From Nonlabens sp. MB-3u-79 (GTDB lineage Bacteria; Bacteroidota; Bacteroidia; Flavobacteriales; Flavobacteriaceae), in the NCBI RefSeq assembly GCF_002831625.1, contig NZ_CP025116.1, positions 2,781,501 to 2,845,500 on the forward strand: a stretch of 64,000 bases of DNA. The letters are read 5' to 3'. The notes under the pieces were generated by a model. It saw only the letters and a program-made list of their open reading frames with translations, ran no database searches and had not been told where the DNA came from. Each line of letters begins with the position of its first letter. The first letter of the stretch is position 1. A program made the translations under genes and the position numbers. This document shows positions 1 to 9,700 of this stretch, in pieces.

Positions 1-40
1 CTACTAAAAATGCAATTAAATATTTCATTTGGCATCAATT

Positions 41-69
41 AAAAAGCCCATGCAAATGACATGGGCTTT
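41..69 (-). terminator. Rho-independent terminator of the nadC-yihY-chalcone group
   Basis: A 10-bp perfect stem (43-52 with 60-69, AAAGCCCATG/CATGGGCTTT) encloses a 7-nt loop. On the minus strand it is followed by a run of T. It lies just past the stop of the minus-strand gene ending at 91, so it probably ends that transcript. Confidence 0.8.
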
Positions 70-90
70 ATACTCTAATAAATTAAAGAA

Positions 91-654
91 TTATTGATTT
101 AACATTCCTTCTTTAAGGTCTTCATCCACAGGGTCATTTCCGAGCCATATGCCGAATAATCCTCTTTTAAATTTTAGACCTTTTATCGTTCCAATATACT
201 TAGCGTTTTTAGAAACTAAAGTTCCTTGTCCAGGCACATAAGCGATTTCAAAATGATCTCCTTCTACAATAGCTTCACTGAAGAAACTTATAAATTCATT
301 GATTTCAGATTGTATAGCCTTGCGCTCCTTAGTCGTACAGCTATCACCAAATCCATCTTCTACTGATGACTTCATTTTTTCTTGAGTGACTACTTCATCA
401 GTAATATCTAAAGTGATCGCCATGGCCTGATCGGCATCTACAAGTGTATTGCCGTCACTAGATTTTGTAGTCACATATAGAGCTCCTACGTAGAGATCAA
501 ACCAGAGCTTTTCTCTCAAACCTGCTCCATTCAATTCTAGTTTTTGTCCGGCAACGGTAAGATTTTTCTCTACAGTTACACCTTCAATGGTTTTTTGACC
601 AGTTGCAGTATAGGTACCCAAAAGTGCCATAACGGCTAAAAGTAATTTTTTCAT
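91..654 (-). CDS. Secreted chalcone isomerase-like domain protein
   Basis: This is a 187-residue protein with an N-terminal signal peptide (MKKLLLAVMALLGTYTATGQ, cleavage near residue 19). The body, with LREKLWFDLYVGALYV near residues 47-62 and FKRGLFGIWLGNDPVDEDLK near the end, matches the chalcone-isomerase-like family common in bacteria. Members there are periplasmic and probably bind lipid-like ligands rather than acting as plant chalcone isomerases. It follows yihY by 30 bases on the same strand and is followed by a terminator, so it is likely the last gene of a three-gene unit. Its substrate is unknown. Confidence 0.8.
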   Translation of the reverse strand: MKKLLLAVMALLGTYTATGQKTIEGVTVEKNLTVAGQKLELNGAGLREKLWFDLYVGALYVTTKSSDGNTLVDADQAMAITLDITDEVVTQEKMKSSVEDGFGDSCTTKERKAIQSEINEFISFFSEAIVEGDHFEIAYVPGQGTLVSKNAKYIGTIKGLKFKRGLFGIWLGNDPVDEDLKEGMLNQ

Positions 655-684
655 TTTTTTTGATTTTTTAAGTTTCTAAATATA

Positions 685-1617
685 CTACACTGTTTCCAAA
701 TTCCGTGCCTTTAAAGCACGAAGCGATGCATTTAATTCAAATCCCAGCAATAATAGGTTAGCATTAAGCCATATGTAGACCATTAAAATAAGCAAAGCAC
801 CTATAGAACCATAAATCTCGTTATAGGAGGCAAAGTTATCAATATAGACTCCATAAAGATAAGAAAATAAGATGATTAATACGGTAGTTAACAACGCCCC
901 TACCGATAAAAACCGAGTCGTTCTTCCCTCTTTAGTACCTGTGTAATACAAGGTACAAACAAACATAAACAACATGAATATTAAGGTGACATACCTGAAG
1001 AGTTTCAACCATGCTTCCATGGAATCTTGAGTCATAAAATCTCGTGCTCTAAGCGCTGCTATCCAGTATTCTACTACCCCTGCTAGAACTACCCCTAAAA
1101 AAAGAAAAACTACCAACATAACAGATACCGCTATGGCGACAAAATACTGTCTGAAAAAGCCACGATTCAATTCAGAATGGTAACTGCGTTCAAAACCATT
1201 GAATATAGCATTTATTCCATTAGCCATTAAAAATAATGAAGTGAAAAAAGCTATGGTTAAAAGTCCTGTGTTTTCTTGTAATGCAATTTCTGTAAATATA
1301 TTATCAAAGGCTCCGGCAGCTTGTGCAGGCAATAAATCATTTACAAAAAGTAAGATTTCCTCTTGAAAATTATCAATTTGAATAAAAGGTATCAAGTTCA
1401 GGATAAAGAGAATAAACGGAAATATAGCCATGAAAAAGCTATAAGAGATGGAACTGGCTCGTGCAGAAAACGCTCCTTGAACAATTCCTACAGAATAAGT
1501 TTCCCATAAATCCCATACAGTCATTCCCTCAAAACCTGGTAACTTCCATTTGTCAATGAGAGCTACAAACCAAGAGATGACAGGTATGCGATCGACTGTT
1601 TTTTTAAATTTACTCAT
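685..1617 (-). CDS. YihY/BrkB-family inner membrane protein
   Basis: This 310-residue protein has about six hydrophobic segments. The N-terminal half carries the family pattern ARASSISYSFFMAIFPFILF (about residues 52-71), and LYYTGTKEGR lies near residue 224. The family (YihY, once called RNase BN by mistake; also BrkB) consists of integral membrane proteins of unclear function, possibly transport. The start codon overlaps the end of nadC by 8 bases, which suggests translational coupling. Length is normal for the family. Confidence 0.85.
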   Translation of the reverse strand: MSKFKKTVDRIPVISWFVALIDKWKLPGFEGMTVWDLWETYSVGIVQGAFSARASSISYSFFMAIFPFILFILNLIPFIQIDNFQEEILLFVNDLLPAQAAGAFDNIFTEIALQENTGLLTIAFFTSLFLMANGINAIFNGFERSYHSELNRGFFRQYFVAIAVSVMLVVFLFLGVVLAGVVEYWIAALRARDFMTQDSMEAWLKLFRYVTLIFMLFMFVCTLYYTGTKEGRTTRFLSVGALLTTVLIILFSYLYGVYIDNFASYNEIYGSIGALLILMVYIWLNANLLLLGFELNASLRALKARNLETV

Positions 1618-2476
1618 GTACGGCCTTAAGGCTTAAATCTAAATTATAAACGCTGTGCGTCAGTGCTCCACTTGAGATAAAATCTACACCACATTCAGCA
1701 TATTTTCTTGCGGTGTCTAGCGTGATCCCACCACTGCTTTCCGTAAGACATTGATCCCCTATCAATGCCACGGCCTTTCTAGTATTTTCATAATTAAAAT
1801 TATCAATTAGAATACGATAAACACCTTGATTGGTTAGTATTTCCTTGATTTCTTCTAAATCTCGAGCTTCCACAATTATTTTAAGGTCGCGATTGGTATC
1901 TTTTAAATATTGTTTTGTTTTTTGAATCGCTTTAGAAACGCCACCAGCAAAATCAATATGATTATCCTTCAGCATGATGACATCGTATAAACCAAATCGA
2001 TGATTCACACCACCACCTATAACTACAGCCCATTTTTCGAGCATACGCATTCCTGGTGTGGTTTTTCTTGTATCTAGAATTTGGGTTTTAGTACCTTCTA
2101 ACACATCGACAAAGTTTTTAGTTTTTGTAGCAATAGCACTCATACGCTGCATTGCGTTGAGTGCCAGACGCTCTGCTTTTAAAATAGATTGTGAAGAACC
2201 TGTGACATAGAATGCTTCGTCCCCATATTTTACAGGACTTCCATCTTCTATTCTCACATCGATCTGTAATGTGGGGTCTACTTCGTGAAATACCGCTTTC
2301 GCGAAAGCGACACCTGCTAAAATTCCATCGTCCTTAACAAGCAATCGCGCTTTACCAATGGCTGTATCAGGTATGCAAGACAAACTACTATGATCTCCAT
2401 CACCTACGTCTTCTCGCAACGCATTTTTAATAATACGGGTGATTTCTTCCTGAGCCTCTTTAGAATTGTAATCCAT
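1610..2476 (-). CDS. nadC: Nicotinate-nucleotide pyrophosphorylase (carboxylating)
   Basis: NadC converts quinolinate and PRPP to nicotinate mononucleotide, CO2 and pyrophosphate in de novo NAD synthesis. The 288-residue protein shows the family signature DTRKTTPGMR, then EKWAVVIGGGVNHRFGLYD and MLKDNHI. I chose the ATG at 2476 (MDYNSKEAQEE) because a GAGGAG-type ribosome site lies just upstream and the length then fits the family; a longer reading from 2644 adds 56 residues with no homology. The palindrome at 2294-2309 encodes AFAKA here. Its 3' end overlaps yihY. Confidence 0.95.
   Translation of the reverse strand: MDYNSKEAQEEITRIIKNALREDVGDGDHSSLSCIPDTAIGKARLLVKDDGILAGVAFAKAVFHEVDPTLQIDVRIEDGSPVKYGDEAFYVTGSSQSILKAERLALNAMQRMSAIATKTKNFVDVLEGTKTQILDTRKTTPGMRMLEKWAVVIGGGVNHRFGLYDVIMLKDNHIDFAGGVSKAIQKTKQYLKDTNRDLKIIVEARDLEEIKEILTNQGVYRILIDNFNYENTRKAVALIGDQCLTESSGGITLDTARKYAECGVDFISSGALTHSVYNLDLSLKAVHE
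2294..2309. repeat. CGCTTTCGCGAAAGCG palindrome, copy 1 (in nadC)
   Basis: This is a perfect 16-bp palindrome inside nadC. It reads in frame as Ala-Phe-Ala-Lys-Ala in the segment GVAFAKAVFHE. Confidence 0.95.
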
Positions 2477-2845
2477 TATATATCTTTTCTCCTCAAAAAT
2501 ACGGATTTCCTCTATTATGAAGAGAGAACGAAGCTTGCATTCTAAGTATTTATAAAGGCTTTTCTCACACCTATGAATACTACTCGCCGTCGAGCTAGGA
2601 ATAATATGGTTTTTCTTGGAACTTGTACCTGATTGGAACGGCATGTAAATAGAATGACTGCTGTTGATATAAAAATTACGGGAGACCTAATGAAAAAAAG
2701 AGAACTAAAGCTGATTCGTCTTCCCTAAAAAGACGACCTGGAAGTTGTTGCCAAAATCACTATATGACATTACTAAGTGGTTCTACTCCCTGCTATACTT
2801 TGAGTTTTTTGAAGATGGAAATTGTAAATACCATAACTTTGCGAC
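2477..2845. other. Divergent spacer between nadC and rlmH
   Basis: This 369-base spacer holds the nadC ribosome site near 2490 and the rlmH promoter at its right end. A 12-codon ATG frame at 2690-2728 and a 7-bp stem without a T run around 2715-2738 are visible, but I cannot support either as functional. Confidence 0.5.
2809..2841 (+). promoter_or_regulatory. Predicted rlmH promoter, leaderless
   Basis: TTG at 2809-2811, a 22-base spacer and TAACTTTG at 2834-2841 fit the Flavobacteria consensus TTG-N17-23-TAnnTTTG. The -7 box ends only four bases before the rlmH ATG at 2846, so transcription would begin at or next to the start codon. Confidence 0.55.
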
Positions 2846-3319
2846 ATGAAAATCACACTTCTAGCCGTTGGTAAAACAGACGATTCTCGTATGGAACAAC
2901 TCACTCAAATGTATGTAGATCGCTTACAGCACTACATTAATTTTGAGTTAGAAATCATTCCTGATCTTAAGAAAACAAAGAATCTCAGTGAAGAACAGCA
3001 AAAAAATGAAGAAGGCAAACTCATTCTTAACAAGCTAGAAAAAAGTGATTTTATCACTTTACTCGACGAGAAAGGCAAGAAATACAGCAGCCTGCAGTTT
3101 GCAGAGTTGATCAATAAAAGAAGTGTTTCTGGATTAAAGCGATTGGTTTTTGTCATAGGTGGTCCCTATGGATTTTCTCCAGAGGTATATGCGAGGTCTA
3201 ATTCTAAACTGTCTCTTAGCGACATGACTTTCTCTCATCAAATGGTACGCTTATTTGCTGTAGAACAAGTGTATAGGGCTTTTACCATATTGAAAAATGA
3301 ACCCTATCATCATGAGTAG
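2846..3319 (+). CDS. rlmH: 23S rRNA (pseudouridine1915-N3)-methyltransferase
   Basis: RlmH is a SPOUT-class methyltransferase that methylates pseudouridine 1915 in helix 69 of 23S rRNA using SAM. The 157-residue length is standard. Diagnostic motifs are LLDEKGKKYSS near residue 72, the SAM-binding knot FVIGGPYGF near residue 102, and the C-terminal FTILKNEPYHHE. It lies divergent from nadC and has a -7 box almost touching its start codon. No ribosome site is obvious, consistent with a leaderless message. Confidence 0.97.
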   Translation: MKITLLAVGKTDDSRMEQLTQMYVDRLQHYINFELEIIPDLKKTKNLSEEQQKNEEGKLILNKLEKSDFITLLDEKGKKYSSLQFAELINKRSVSGLKRLVFVIGGPYGFSPEVYARSNSKLSLSDMTFSHQMVRLFAVEQVYRAFTILKNEPYHHE

Positions 3320-3653
3320 ATTGGTATAAAGCTGGTCTTCCTTGTGCCTGTTCCATCATGTATCATGGCCTTTACATCTTGCGCAAATTGATCTCTATAC
3401 CGTATTCTTATTTATTATCTCACCCAACGCCATAGAATCATTTCTCATATACCGTATTTCAAGCACCTCAGGAACGTTTCTGACTAGGCCTGATTTTATA
3501 CATCATCACTCTTATCGATTAGATTCAAAAGCATCAAATTACCACATCTTTAAATTATCAAAACGGTATTTCGCTTTTTTTAAACTCTTTCCTTAATTTC
3601 TTGTAAAATGCACCAGTATCCACTTCTACCTAGCTTATTTTTGTACAACTTAT
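3320..3653. other. Spacer between rlmH and mutS2
   Basis: These 334 bases hold no gene I can support. The only recognisable signal is a -7-like box TATTTTTG at 3636-3643, 10 bases before the mutS2 start, with no good -33 TTG at the usual distance. Short open frames here have no family resemblance. Confidence 0.5.
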
Positions 3654-5831
3654 ATGAAAAACATTTCAACAAAAACGATTCAGGATTTAGAATTCGACGT
3701 AGTACTGGCTCAAGCAAGCGCATATTGTATTACCGAGGATGGAAAATCTGCTATCAACGCCTTAGAACCACTGACCACGAGGTTTTTAATAGATCGAGAA
3801 TTAGCTTATACCAACGAGTACCTTTGGTCGTTTTCTAGCGAACATAGAATTCCTAATCACGGTTTTGACGTTATAGAAAAAGAGCTTCAGTTGCTGGGAA
3901 TTGAAAACAGCACTTTAGATAAAGATAGCATCAGGAAACTAACGATATTACCACGTACCGTTAATGAACACATCAAGTTTTTTAAAAAACTACAAGAATA
4001 TTTCCCTCAATTATTCAAACGACTCCAACATATCGTTTTCAATGAAATCATTCCTACTCAAGTAGATTTGGTTATGGACCGATTTGGGGAAATCAAAGAT
4101 GATGCTTCTCCACATTTGAGAAACCTGAGACGTGAGATGAATGCGGTTAGAGGCCAGCTCAATGGTAGCTTTGGTCAAGCGCTAAGTCATTATGGACAAT
4201 TGGATTATCTGGATGAGATTAAAGAAAGTGTGGTAGAAAACCGCCGTGTTCTTGCTGTAAAAGCCATGTACCGACGCAAGGTGAAAGGTAAAATGATGGG
4301 AAGCTCTAGAACAGGGAGCATTTCCTACATTGAACCAGAGCGCGTGTTGATACTTTCGCGAAAGCTCTCCGAATTAGAAATAGAAGAACTGGAGGAAATT
4401 CAGAGAATTCTTAAAGAATTAACCGATTTTCTACGTTCGTTTATTCCAGAGTTTAAAGAATACAGGGAATATCTTACTCATACAGATGTGATTGCTGCAA
4501 AAGCAAAATACGCTCGTAAGATCAATGGCTGCTTGCCTATGATGGTAGAACACCAAGAATTGGAATTGGTAGATGCCTACCATCCATTATTATGGGTCGC
4601 CAACAATGAACGAGGAGAAAAAACATACCCACAAACCATACGACTGGCTCCAGAAAACAGGATTATTGTTATTTCTGGACCTAACGCAGGTGGTAAATCC
4701 ATCACCTTAAAAACGATCGGATTGCTTCAATTAATGATACAAACAGGAATGCTGATTCCCGTTCATGAAAAGAGCCGAATTTGTGTTTTTGATCATGTAT
4801 TGACCGATATTGGGGATAATCAAAGTATTGATAATCATTTAAGTACCTATAGTTACCGATTGAAAAACATGCGTGGCTTTTTAAAAACAGCTAATGATAA
4901 GACCTTGTTTTTAATTGATGAATTTGGTACAGGATCTGACCCAGAATTAGGTGGAGCGCTAGCAGAAAGTATGCTGGAAGAACTCTACGAGCGCAAATCC
5001 TACGGTATCATTACCACGCATTATACCAATCTAAAGATGCTGGCAAACGAGTTTCCTGAAATGACTAATGCCAACATGTTGTTTGATTCTCGATCTCTAG
5101 AACCGATTTATCAATTGCAGTTAGGAGAAGCAGGTAGTTCTTTTACTTTTGAAGTAGCTCAAAAGAACGGCATCCCTTATTCTTTAATCAATAAGGCAAA
5201 GAAAAAGGTAGAACGAGGCAAAATACGTTTTGACAAGTCTATTGCCGCTTTACAGAAAGAACGCTCTAATTTGAGACGTAATAACGACAGCTTGCGCGAT
5301 AAAGAAGTGAAAGCCACACAGCGAGCAACTAAGCTAGAAGATACCCAAGAACGCGTTCATCAAAAATTGCAAGATTTTCAAGAACTCTATGACGGTTACC
5401 AGCGATTTATACAGTTGGGTAAGAAATTTGATAGCCTAGCAACAAATTTTGAAAACAATAAAAAGAAAAAGTTGTTGCTTGATGAACTAATGAAGCTGGT
5501 CATCACAGAAAACGTAAAACGCCAACCCGTTAAAAAGAATGAAGCTCCTAAAGTTGTAAAACAACAAAAAGGAAAGCAAAAACAGGTGGAACAAGAGGTG
5601 ATTCAAAAAGTTCAAGAAATTAGAACTGAAAAAATTAAAGCTAAAGTGTCTCTGGTTAAGGAAGAAGATAAAAAACCTCAGGTGGCTCTTAAAATAAATG
5701 ACAAAGTGCGACTGGCCGATTCAAAATCGGTAGGTACTATTGATAGTATTGAAAAAGGGAAGGTGACTATTAACTATGGCTTTTTCACCACTATTGCTCC
5801 TATAGAACAATTAGAAAAAGTAGGGAAATAG
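3654..5831 (+). CDS. mutS2: MutS2-family DNA-binding ATPase without a Smr domain
   Basis: MutS2 is a MutS-like ATPase linked to suppression of recombination and to stalled-ribosome rescue. The 725-residue protein has the N-terminal DLEFDVVLAQ motif, the clamp/lever region with a coiled coil near 140-270, Walker A GPNAGGKSITLKT near 342, Walker B FLIDEFGTGSDP near 420, and a coiled coil near 515-605. The C-terminus is a charged linker and a KOW-like beta domain (residues about 675-725). It ends there: I find no Smr nuclease signature (LDLRG or HGxGTGxL). A partial palindrome at 4353-4364 encodes LSRK. Confidence 0.92.
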   Translation: MKNISTKTIQDLEFDVVLAQASAYCITEDGKSAINALEPLTTRFLIDRELAYTNEYLWSFSSEHRIPNHGFDVIEKELQLLGIENSTLDKDSIRKLTILPRTVNEHIKFFKKLQEYFPQLFKRLQHIVFNEIIPTQVDLVMDRFGEIKDDASPHLRNLRREMNAVRGQLNGSFGQALSHYGQLDYLDEIKESVVENRRVLAVKAMYRRKVKGKMMGSSRTGSISYIEPERVLILSRKLSELEIEELEEIQRILKELTDFLRSFIPEFKEYREYLTHTDVIAAKAKYARKINGCLPMMVEHQELELVDAYHPLLWVANNERGEKTYPQTIRLAPENRIIVISGPNAGGKSITLKTIGLLQLMIQTGMLIPVHEKSRICVFDHVLTDIGDNQSIDNHLSTYSYRLKNMRGFLKTANDKTLFLIDEFGTGSDPELGGALAESMLEELYERKSYGIITTHYTNLKMLANEFPEMTNANMLFDSRSLEPIYQLQLGEAGSSFTFEVAQKNGIPYSLINKAKKKVERGKIRFDKSIAALQKERSNLRRNNDSLRDKEVKATQRATKLEDTQERVHQKLQDFQELYDGYQRFIQLGKKFDSLATNFENNKKKKLLLDELMKLVITENVKRQPVKKNEAPKVVKQQKGKQKQVEQEVIQKVQEIRTEKIKAKVSLVKEEDKKPQVALKINDKVRLADSKSVGTIDSIEKGKVTINYGFFTTIAPIEQLEKVGK
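4353..4364. repeat. Shortened copy of the palindrome in mutS2
   Basis: CTTTCGCGAAAG is a perfect 12-bp core of the 16-bp element, with flanks that no longer match (A on the left instead of G). It reads Leu-Ser-Arg-Lys in mutS2. It may be a decayed copy or chance. Confidence 0.6.
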
Positions 5832-6032
5832 GATAAAACACCTATACTTAGGCACAAGAATCAAAACGTGATAGAGACCTTTAAAAAACAAGTTGAATAG
5901 TAGTGTGTTTTTTCTGCATCTAAGATTTGTTATATTTTTGAGGAATTGATGAACCTTAAGATCTTATAGATTTAGAAGCTCGCAAATGCACTTTTATGAG
6001 TAACTTGTATATTTGAATATACCGCCATATAA

Positions 6033-6434
6033 ATGAAACAAAGTCAGGACATAGTATTATTTGACGGTGTCTGCAATTTGTGCAATGCTGCGATTCTATT
6101 CATTATAAAGCGCGATAAAAACAACCGATTTAAATTTGCTCCATTGGAAAGTGATGCGGGTAAGGAGTTGCTCTCTAAGCATCACATTGATTCTTCTAAA
6201 ATAGATTCTATCGTATTGATTAGTGGAGGTTCCGCTTTCGCGAAAGCGGGAGCTGCATTACGCATCTCAAAACACTTGACTGGATTGTGGCCACTACTCT
6301 ACTCTTTGGTCATTATCCCTAGCTTTATCTCAGATGCTGTCTATGATTTTATAGCGAGGAACCGCTACAAATGGTTTGGTAAAAAAGAAAGCTGTATGAT
6401 TCCTACACCAGAATTGAAATCTAAATTTTTATAA
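6033..6434 (+). CDS. DCC-family thiol-disulfide oxidoreductase-like protein (DUF393)
   Basis: This 133-residue protein starts with the hallmark LFDGVCNLCN (residues about 9-18), the CxxC-like DCC motif of the DUF393/YuxK family, thought to be thioredoxin-like. The segment RFKFAPLESDAGKELL is also typical. The palindrome at 6233-6248 adds AFAKA in SGGSAFAKAGAAL, a surface-like position before an amphipathic helix. A -7 box TATATTTG at 6008-6015 gives a leader of about 13 bases. No electron partner is adjacent, so its substrate is not known. Confidence 0.85.
   Translation: MKQSQDIVLFDGVCNLCNAAILFIIKRDKNNRFKFAPLESDAGKELLSKHHIDSSKIDSIVLISGGSAFAKAGAALRISKHLTGLWPLLYSLVIIPSFISDAVYDFIARNRYKWFGKKESCMIPTPELKSKFL
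6233..6248. repeat. CGCTTTCGCGAAAGCG palindrome, copy 2 (in the DCC gene)
   Basis: This perfect copy extends to 18 bp at 6232-6249 with an outer C/G pair. It reads Ala-Phe-Ala-Lys-Ala in frame. Confidence 0.95.
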
Positions 6435-6501
6435 CTCTTATACAGGAGTTAATAAATCTAAACAGTAGCTTTAAAACGCTTACATAGCCTTTCTACTCTA
6501 C

Positions 6502-6672
6502 TTACTTTGTTTTCTTGTTTTGCCAGTAAAAGTATACACCAGTAAGCTCCGTAAAAAAACCAATAAGAATCATCCCTTTAGCACCTACCACATCTGTTAG
6601 GAACATGACTACCCCTGCCAAAACAATAATACTCCCTAAAGCGATCAAATAAATAGAACCTTTTTTATTCAT
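6502..6672 (-). CDS. Small two-helix membrane protein, 56 residues
   Basis: Reading the minus strand from the ATG at 6672 gives a 56-residue protein beginning MNKKGSIYLIALGSIIVLAG, with two hydrophobic stretches (about residues 7-25 and 32-49) and a basic end, QNKKTK. A GGAG element lies just before the start codon. It sits in an otherwise empty 305-base gap, beyond the terminator of the large phosphoesterase gene. I recognise no named family. Membrane topology, a ribosome site and a clean stop support a real gene; function is unknown. Confidence 0.65.
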   Translation of the reverse strand: MNKKGSIYLIALGSIIVLAGVVMFLTDVVGAKGMILIGFFTELTGVYFYWQNKKTK

Positions 6673-6683
6673 GCTCCAAAAAT

Positions 6684-6715
6684 AAAGCCTTCTCGATAAT
6701 AACCGAGAAGGCTTT
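6684..6715. terminator. Terminator of the phosphoesterase fusion gene
   Basis: A 12-bp perfect stem (6684-6695 with 6704-6715) encloses an 8-nt loop. It lies 25 bases beyond the stop of the gene at 6740, and on the minus strand a run of five T follows after one A. On the plus strand a short T run also follows. Confidence 0.8.
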
Positions 6716-6739
6716 TATAAAAATATCTATAAATCGGTA

Positions 6740-9700
6740 TTAGAAACTGAATCCGAGTTGAAAACTAAACCTTAGGCCTTCTTCTCCTTTAAAGAGATTA
6801 ACCGTCGCGCCTATAGCCTCAGAACTGTTGACCCAAAAGCCTCCTCCAAAATTATTATGCCATTTATTACTGTCTTCATCATCTATCCACACACGTCCCA
6901 CATCTACTCCGGCAAACACCCCCATTTGTAAGGGTACCACACCAGTTTTAAACTCCTTAAAACTATAGCGCACATCTGAAGTGAGAGCAAGAGCACTTCC
7001 ACCAGAGAAACGTTGTGTGCGGTAACCTCTCAAACCATTATTCTGACCGAGTTGCGCACTTTGATAAAACTGATAGCTATTTCCTATGTTTACCGTAGCT
7101 TGAGTCATTGTTTTCAAGACTAAAGTTCTACTGCGATTCAAAGCATTATAAAACCCTAATTTTGGTTTTATATATCCAAAGGTATTTCCCAAGTCATCTT
7201 TATCAGCATTAATACCTGCGGTCAAATCAAAGATCATACCTCTGGTGGGGTTTAATGAATTGTCATAACTCTCATAATTATAGCCGGCGTTCAAGTCGAC
7301 AAACCATTTGCGTTCAAAAAACTCAGGATCAGTAGTAGGGTCTGCAAATTGGGTTTCGAGAAACCTTCCATTGTCTTCTTCTACTTGAAAACTCTGTACC
7401 TCGATACCTCCTTGTAGGTTAGAACCGTATTCTCCTGTGTAACTAACACCTACTCCAGTAGAAAGCTCACTCAATCGTACTCGATTGAAGTCAAAACCCA
7501 AATCCTCGTCATTATTGATCGTTTCATTACCGAAGCCGAAGAAATTCTCTGCAAACGTAGGTCCAGAAAACCTTCCTTTAACAGTGAAATTCATCCCGTT
7601 AAAGACCCCGGCAAAAGTTCCATTATAGTTGATGTCATATCCTTGTGTAGCAAAGTAATAACCTGCTTTAATTTGATGTACCCTCGTATTTGGATTGCGG
7701 TTAAATCCATTCACAGTAAAGGTATTTTGGATGCCTATCTTAAAGCCGTCATCTGGATTAAAACCTAAGGCAGGTGTCAGTATATTTGAATTGGTAATGC
7801 TTTTTTTAGGATTGTAAAAGTTACTGTTGTAGCTGTCTGATAAACGCACTCGAGCCCCACCTTTATTTTTAAAGGTATTTTCTTTTGATTGATGATCGTA
7901 AATAGAAATGGAGTTTCCATTTTCAAGATCATAAATATCATTATTCTGCCCCCCTATGATTCTGACTTTAATACGGTTTTTACCTGTTCCAATCGCTTCT
8001 ATAACATCATCATCATCTAGCGCATATACCCATATTTCTTTAGTATCTTCTTTCAGAAACAATCGATCCACTACTACATCTGCTTTTTTACCCTCTTTAT
8101 TTCTATAAATTGTTACTCGAGTTTTTCCATCTGCCACCCGATCTATGACTACATAATCGTCTTTATCAGTTCCAGTTATTATGGCGAGATCAGAGAGGTA
8201 ATCGTAATAACGTTCGGCAATTTGAACCAGATTAGAACGACGTATTTTCATGTTCTTAATGATCTTTTGGGTGGTGGTATCTGGATATATTTCGGCAGGT
8301 AATTCTTTAAATGCCGCCTCAATAACTTCATCAGATAAATGATCTTTTATGAATTGAGCTTGCGAGATCCACATATCTCTATCTGCTTCTTGAGCAAGCG
8401 TGCGGTCTAAATAGGTTGCTGCAGTATTGAACCATTTTACATTATCCAACGCTGCATCGTAAGTAGCAAATTGCTTGGTTAAACCTATCATGGTTCTCAA
8501 GGTGGCAAACAAAGCTCCGTCAAAATTAGAATAGACTTGATCTCTATCTCTAGGTATAGGCTTAAAAAGGCTGCTCCCATCTTCTTTTTTAAACTGTGCC
8601 CACCTCCATTGATCTTGGTGACGGTCCCAATCTCCTAATAACATATCCAACATACGCGCTCGAACAAAGGCTTCTTGATCAATCTTATATTTTTCATCCT
8701 CGCGTGTTTTCTCAAACATATCGGCAGTGCTTTCTATATCATCTGGTTTTCCAAAGCTTTCTAAATCATTATGATGTTCTTCAGGACGTTCTACCAATAG
8801 GTACAATTCGTCTCCATAATCCTTGTTATAGTTTCCTAACGCCTTCTGTTTAGGTACATAATAAACTTCTGGATTGGTATGATAAACACCTATAGCATCA
8901 CTTAATTTAGGTAAAGTAAGCGCTGCATATGGATGCGCTGCGGTATAAAAGTCAAATAATAAATCTTCGGCAGCAGTATCTTCAAAGGAAGCCGCAACAG
9001 TATTTTCTTTAAATACCGTAGTTTGTAAAAATTGTACGGCACTTTTCTTTAAAGCTCGTAAATTGTACTCTTTGCCGTTTTTATCTACTAATCTTAAAGA
9101 ACGTGTTTGGTGACCACCACCAGCTCGTTCTACTCGTAAGCCACCTTTTATAGAGTCTAATACCGCTACTTTGGCATTGATTTCTGTCCCATAAAGATTT
9201 CTGTATTTGGTCCCCCAAACGGATGTATACAAGGCGCTTTTCTCTATTCTTTCTGATTGGTATATGCTCGCTTTCGCGAAAGCGGGAAATGCATCAGGCA
9301 AGGTCTCCAAATCAAATTCTTCAGGAGTTTCTATAGCTTTATAGGTAAACAATAATTTTTCCTTTCCATCTTCAAAGCCGTAATAACGCACCCAACTGCA
9401 GCCGTCTTTCATCACGTCTAATCGAGCAAAACCTTTACCTCCATAGGAAAACAAACCGTCGTTACTCAATGTAGCATAACTTTGTTTAGATCCCGAACCG
9501 GAAACAATCTGACGTATGCCTTCATTAACAATATACTGCAAGGTGTGCTCGTGACCACTGGCAAAAATGATTCTAGGTGCTGCAGATGCGCGAGCAAGAG
9601 TAGCGATTCTATCTGACATTTCTTGGTAACGCTTGTTCTGTTTATCTTGAGCACTCACCCCACCACTAGTTCTTATTTGAGTCGCTAAAGACCCTAAAAC

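Noticed and set aside
2690..2728. A 12-codon frame with a GGGAGA site in the nadC-rlmH spacer
   Set aside because: Too short to support as a gene, and no attenuator-type hairpins or following target gene on that strand at the right distance.
3342..3596. An 84-residue open frame between rlmH and mutS2
   Set aside because: No ribosome site, no family resemblance and odd composition; it looks like chance in AT-rich spacer DNA.
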